A stretch of DNA of 64,000 nucleotides, taken from NCBI GenBank assembly GCA_020628095.1, contig JAHDFP010000001.1:1-64000 (forward strand). The letters are read 5' to 3'. This document shows, piece after piece, positions 61,701 through 64,000 of the stretch. The notes under the pieces were generated by a model. The model was not told the origin of the DNA and did no database searches. It worked only from the letters and a program-made list of their open reading frames with translations. Position 1 is the stretch's first letter. Each line of letters starts with the position of its first letter. This DNA comes from Saprospiraceae bacterium (GTDB lineage Bacteria; Bacteroidota; Bacteroidia; Chitinophagales; Saprospiraceae). Made by a program: the position numbers and the translations under genes.

Positions 61701-64000
61701 GTCTATAGATGTCGTAAACCCACAATTATCTGAAGAACTACTAATGACCATAGATGGCGTCACTGTAGCCACTCCACTTGCATTGATATCAAGTGTCAAT
61801 GTATTTCTACAATTGATCGTCGGTGGCATATTATCTTCTACGACGATATTGGCCTTACATGTTGCGGATACATTTTCCGAGGTAGTCACTGTAATATTAA
61901 CGCACAATGGTGTTCCTACCAGATTACATAATATCGGTCCGGCATAATCTATATCTATAGATCCTGCGCAACCTGAGCTACTACCAGCATAGAGAGCCAG
62001 CGTATCTGCTGTTGTCAACGTATATGACCCGATAGCATCTAAGGATACTGTAATATCATTAGGTGTACATACAGGAGTCGACGGATCAATAACCTCTATC
62101 GTCGTACTACACACATCAGATACGTTACCGCTATCATCAGTTACCGTCACCTCTATTGTCTGCGTGCCTAACTCATCACAATCAAACTGATCCTGAGATA
62201 TCGTCGCAGACGCCGCAGCAGAATTACAATTATCAGTGAATGTCGCCAAGAGTTGGTCTACAGTAATCGTAGCATTCACTGGGAATGTCATACCAGGAGC
62301 AATCAATGTACAACTTGGATCAAAGTTATCTTCCACTGTAACATCGGTCGTACATGAGGTAGAGTTATTAGCGTTATCCGTTACCGTTGCAGTTACCACC
62401 TGTACCGTTCCGATATCAGAACAATCAAACTGATCTATATCTATGCTTGTCGTAATAGGACAATTATCATTAGAGCTTGTCACGATATCTGAGGCCGTGA
62501 TCGTTGCCTCACCACTTGCATCTAGATTAACCGTTAAGTTGTTTCTACAGTTAACAGTCGGTGGCGTATTATCTTCTACGATTATCCTTGCATCACATTG
62601 TGCCTGAGCTCCAGAACTGGTTGTCACAGTAACATCTACATCTATTGGTTGACCTACATCATCACAATTAATAGGTCCAGCAAAATCTACATCTATCGTA
62701 CCATCGCATCCTGCACTACTTCCTGCTGAGATAAGCATTTCGTCCATTGCCGTAATAGTATAAGTACCATTAGCACCTAGCTCTACAGTAAGGTCATTAG
62801 CCACACATATAGGATCAGATGGATCGAATATGACTATCGTTGTGCTACATACATCTGAGACATTACCACTATCATCAGTCACAGTGACATTAATAGTCTG
62901 AGTTCCTAATTCGTCACAGTCAAAAAGAGTCTGTGAGATATTGGCAGATGCTGCAGCTGTATTACAATTATCTGTGTAGTCTAATAATATCTGATCTAAT
63001 GTAATCATACTGTTAGCTGGAAATTGCATTCCACCTGCTATCAATGAACATGATGGTGCATCCACATCCTCTACCGTCACCTCTACATCACAAGCATCAG
63101 TGTTACCGCAGTCATCAGTTATTACGACATTGACAGTTATAGTAGATCCGGCATCATCACAATCAAATACTAACGGTGCTGCCGTCTGAGACACCACATT
63201 ACAGTTATCCGTTGCAGATGATATAAAATGATCTACATCCAGTTGCATAGGTGCTGTACCTAATGAGATAGTAAAGTCATCTATACAAGTCACTCTTGGG
63301 TCAATATTATCTTCTACTGTTACTCTTGCATTACATCTATCCGTATTTCCACTTTCATCAGTGACTGTAAGTCTTACGGTATTATTTCCTTTATCAGCAC
63401 AAGTAAATGTATCCTCGTCAATAGCCAATGTGACATTGCCACAGGCATCAGATGACCCTCCGTCTACATCAGCCGCCACGATAGTCGCACTACCCGCATT
63501 ATTGATCTCCACAGTTATATCTTGACATACTGCGACAGGAGGATTTTCTTCTTCTATCGTTACGGTCGCCTCACATGTAGAGCTTAAGCCAGAAGCATCT
63601 GTCACTGTAAGTACCACAGTATTAGTACCTAGGTCGCTACAATCAAACTGATCTCTATCTATAGCCAAAGTCAGATTCTCTGTACAATCATCTGTAGAAT
63701 TATCATCTACTCTATCAGGCGTAATCGATACTGTATTATCCGCTCTTAAGTTGATTGTAAAATCTCTACAATTAGCAAAAGGCGGGCTGTTTTCTATGGA
63801 TATCTGGAAGACACAGTCGTCAGTATTACCGGACGCATCTGTTACCGTCAGTGTTGCATTAAATGGATCACAATCTAATGTACCTGGATCTAATCCAGTA
63901 AGATCTATGGACGTATCTACAATACCACAATTATCACTAGAGCTGGTAATAATATTAGCCTCTACGATAACTGGGAATCCATTCTCATCAAAAGTTGTCA
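58791..64000 (-). CDS. Giant HYR-type secreted protein with dockerin, cohesin-like and T9SS type A domains (5' end beyond the window)
   Basis: At least 1736 residues; the reading frame is open from position 64000 and the beginning lies outside. An internal ATG at 63668 is not the start: coding sequence with the same repeats (FDENGFPVIVEANI, LTVTDASGNTDDC) continues upstream of it. Repeated Cys-rich HYR-like domains (VCQDITVEINNAG, TVEDN-DP) run down to about 60200. The tail has a CarboxypepD_reg-like part, a dockerin (YLNGVSTSDLIAIQKHI and ADVDNSETITALDLIELRK), a cohesin-like domain (IEGLQMSLSLDN) and a T9SS type A sorting domain (LYQNQPNPW, VMFYDVDGKVLL, KMLLLK). The tail is paralogous to that of the gene at 50817. 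Cell-surface or secreted. Confidence 0.92.
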   Translation of the reverse strand, partial: TTFDENGFPVIVEANIITSSSDNCGIVDTSIDLTGLDPGTLDCDPFNATLTVTDASGNTDDCVFQISIENSPPFANCRDFTINLRADNTVSITPDRVDDNSTDDCTENLTLAIDRDQFDCSDLGTNTVVLTVTDASGLSSTCEATVTIEEENPPVAVCQDITVEINNAGSATIVAADVDGGSSDACGNVTLAIDEDTFTCADKGNNTVRLTVTDESGNTDRCNARVTVEDNIDPRVTCIDDFTISLGTAPMQLDVDHFISSATDNCNVVSQTAAPLVFDCDDAGSTITVNVVITDDCGNTDACDVEVTVEDVDAPSCSLIAGGMQFPANSMITLDQILLDYTDNCNTAAASANISQTLFDCDELGTQTINVTVTDDSGNVSDVCSTTIVIFDPSDPICVANDLTVELGANGTYTITAMDEMLISAGSSAGCDGTIDVDFAGPINCDDVGQPIDVDVTVTTSSGAQAQCDARIIVEDNTPPTVNCRNNLTVNLDASGEATITASDIVTSSNDNCPITTSIDIDQFDCSDIGTVQVVTATVTDNANNSTSCTTDVTVEDNFDPSCTLIAPGMTFPVNATITVDQLLATFTDNCNSAAASATISQDQFDCDELGTQTIEVTVTDDSGNVSDVCSTTIEVIDPSTPVCTPNDITVSLDAIGSYTLTTADTLALYAGSSSGCAGSIDIDYAGPILCNLVGTPLCVNITVTTSENVSATCKANIVVEDNMPPTINCRNTLTLDINASGVATVTPSMVISSSSDNCGFTTSIDISSLDCSDKASPTTVTATATDQAGNMSTCTTLVSVEDNLDPVCALTSGLIFAPGEVITVDAVLQTFADNCAIASSASSVTPDMFTCADVPNSPLPITVTVTDDCGNTGTCSTFVTIADNGPPTARCQDITVGLNANGEVIIQGVDVDGGSSTPCGASNFTYSVTPDSFDCDDIGDNVVTLTVTTITGLTSTCNAVVTVVDALPPTIVCPPNENLPCTADVSDLSMFGVPTVLDNCSSNTMTTEDVIDNTNSCNVGTLTRRFTVTDGFGNTASCDQVITINPPNNPISITDITFDSTFVRLNNCFDPNNLPEFPPVVDDSNAECSDIEITFTDTDPTAGFDPCNDAIIRSYTVTDHCQGMSWNFTQNYILQDNIGPEITNAPSDIRIELDSTFASCDTFLNLPATVTDCVTGFTATNDSPFAITNNSADASGTYTGSTTVTLTATDVCGNTATHAYDVQVIDVTATIKTCDKIIVTIEPNMMVDVPVDLTDAVFCSICDDNQFQISWSDTDPNVDVMTVDCSFLGITDYIVYFWHDNVLVNDCTSILQVLDGNGHCMTTNITSRVAGEVFTEDHDMVAEVEVELAGSPFETMTDQDGKYAFPTMETGGQYKVIPEKDKDYLNGVSTSDLIAIQKHILGNQLLSSPYKIIAADVDNSETITALDLIELRKLILGVYDELPDNTSWRMIDAHHDFVDPLQPFINALPEQYHIAQFNENMVVDFVGVKVGDVNNTVVANLYDEVIEKRNEEKFVFDIEEKLYQVGDLITLTLGSEMLDKIEGLQMSLSLDNNRVEMLHYDAHVSDLMDNNFNIDAFYNGEIRMSWHKTTESKDVGNDLFTISMRAKAPIWSSEVFQIDEKYMNAEAYSESGIHDIDFNYTKDSATSEEFVLYQNQPNPWSEMTNVRFYAPHLGDAKVMFYDVDGKVLLSKDIETVIGINELTIYKHELGANGVIYYEVITDHYKGNSKMLLLK
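61570..63060 (-). repeat. Three-domain higher-order repeat of about 740 bp
   Basis: A block of three different HYR-like domains (starting CSLIAGGMQFPANS, then PICVANDLTVELG, then NCRNNLTVNLDASG) at about 63060-62320 is followed by a second copy of the same order (CTLIAPGMTFPVNA, PVCTPNDITVSLD, NCRNTLTLDINASG) at about 62320-61580, and the first domain begins a third time (CALTSGLIFAPGE). The shared phrases DELGTQTI and DDSGNVSDVCSTTI are almost identical between copies. Confidence 0.82.

Overview
The window looks like chromosomal DNA from a member of the phylum Bacteroidota, most likely in or near the Saprospiria. The phylum call rests on a type IX secretion system (T9SS) plug protein, very large secreted proteins ending in T9SS type A or type B sorting domains, Cys-rich HYR-like and SdrD_B-like repeat proteins, and the absence of obvious Shine-Dalgarno sequences. 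The class-level placement is an inference from the dockerin / cohesin-like / T9SS tail architecture. No rRNA, tRNA, CRISPR array, prophage or insertion sequence was recognised.

Layout. 1-11656 (minus): the first ~3885 residues of a giant repetitive surface protein whose C-terminus lies outside the window. 11831-16535 (minus): a small exported protein, a 1 kb gene-free stretch holding a candidate structured RNA and palindromic repeats, a coiled-coil/LEA-like protein, and asd. 16638-21910 (plus): a lamin-tail-domain exported protein, an endonuclease/exonuclease/phosphatase-fold membrane protein, an ElaA-type acetyltransferase, a 3-methyladenine DNA glycosylase and the T9SS plug protein. 21921-33760: housekeeping genes on both strands (truA, cyclophilin, a YbbAP-type ABC transporter divergent from a TesA-like esterase, an EamA permease, a STAS protein, an HNH-like/HTH protein, hscB, rseP, rsmE). 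33781-38916: a membrane protein with an overlapping exported partner, and a large sortilin/BNR-propeller protein. 39139-43596: a 1485-residue Ig-like protein with a type B sorting domain. 43600-44278: a small exported protein with an apparent frameshift. 44888-48980: an AT-rich, foreign-looking island with a putative outer-membrane protein, an unknown protein, a complete arginine deiminase and an a/eEF1A-like GTPase. 49185-50657: nhaB. 50817-64000 (minus): two giant HYR-type cargo proteins with the same dockerin / cohesin-like / T9SS type A tail, flanking a DUF4403-like lipoprotein; the last is cut by the window end.

How the genes fit together. Almost half of the window encodes surface or secreted repeat proteins that would leave through the T9SS, and the plug protein encoded at 20642-21910 belongs to that machine. 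The repeat proteins show layered internal duplication: an alternating A/B SdrD_B array with a 912-bp period, 79-residue HYR-like units, about 100-residue units and a three-domain unit of about 740 bp. This points to continuing expansion by recombination.

The most unusual material is the arginine deiminase / EF1A-like GTPase pair (6 bp apart, no other arc genes), the minus-strand structured RNA candidate near 13.1 kb, and the dispersed hairpin repeats beside it.
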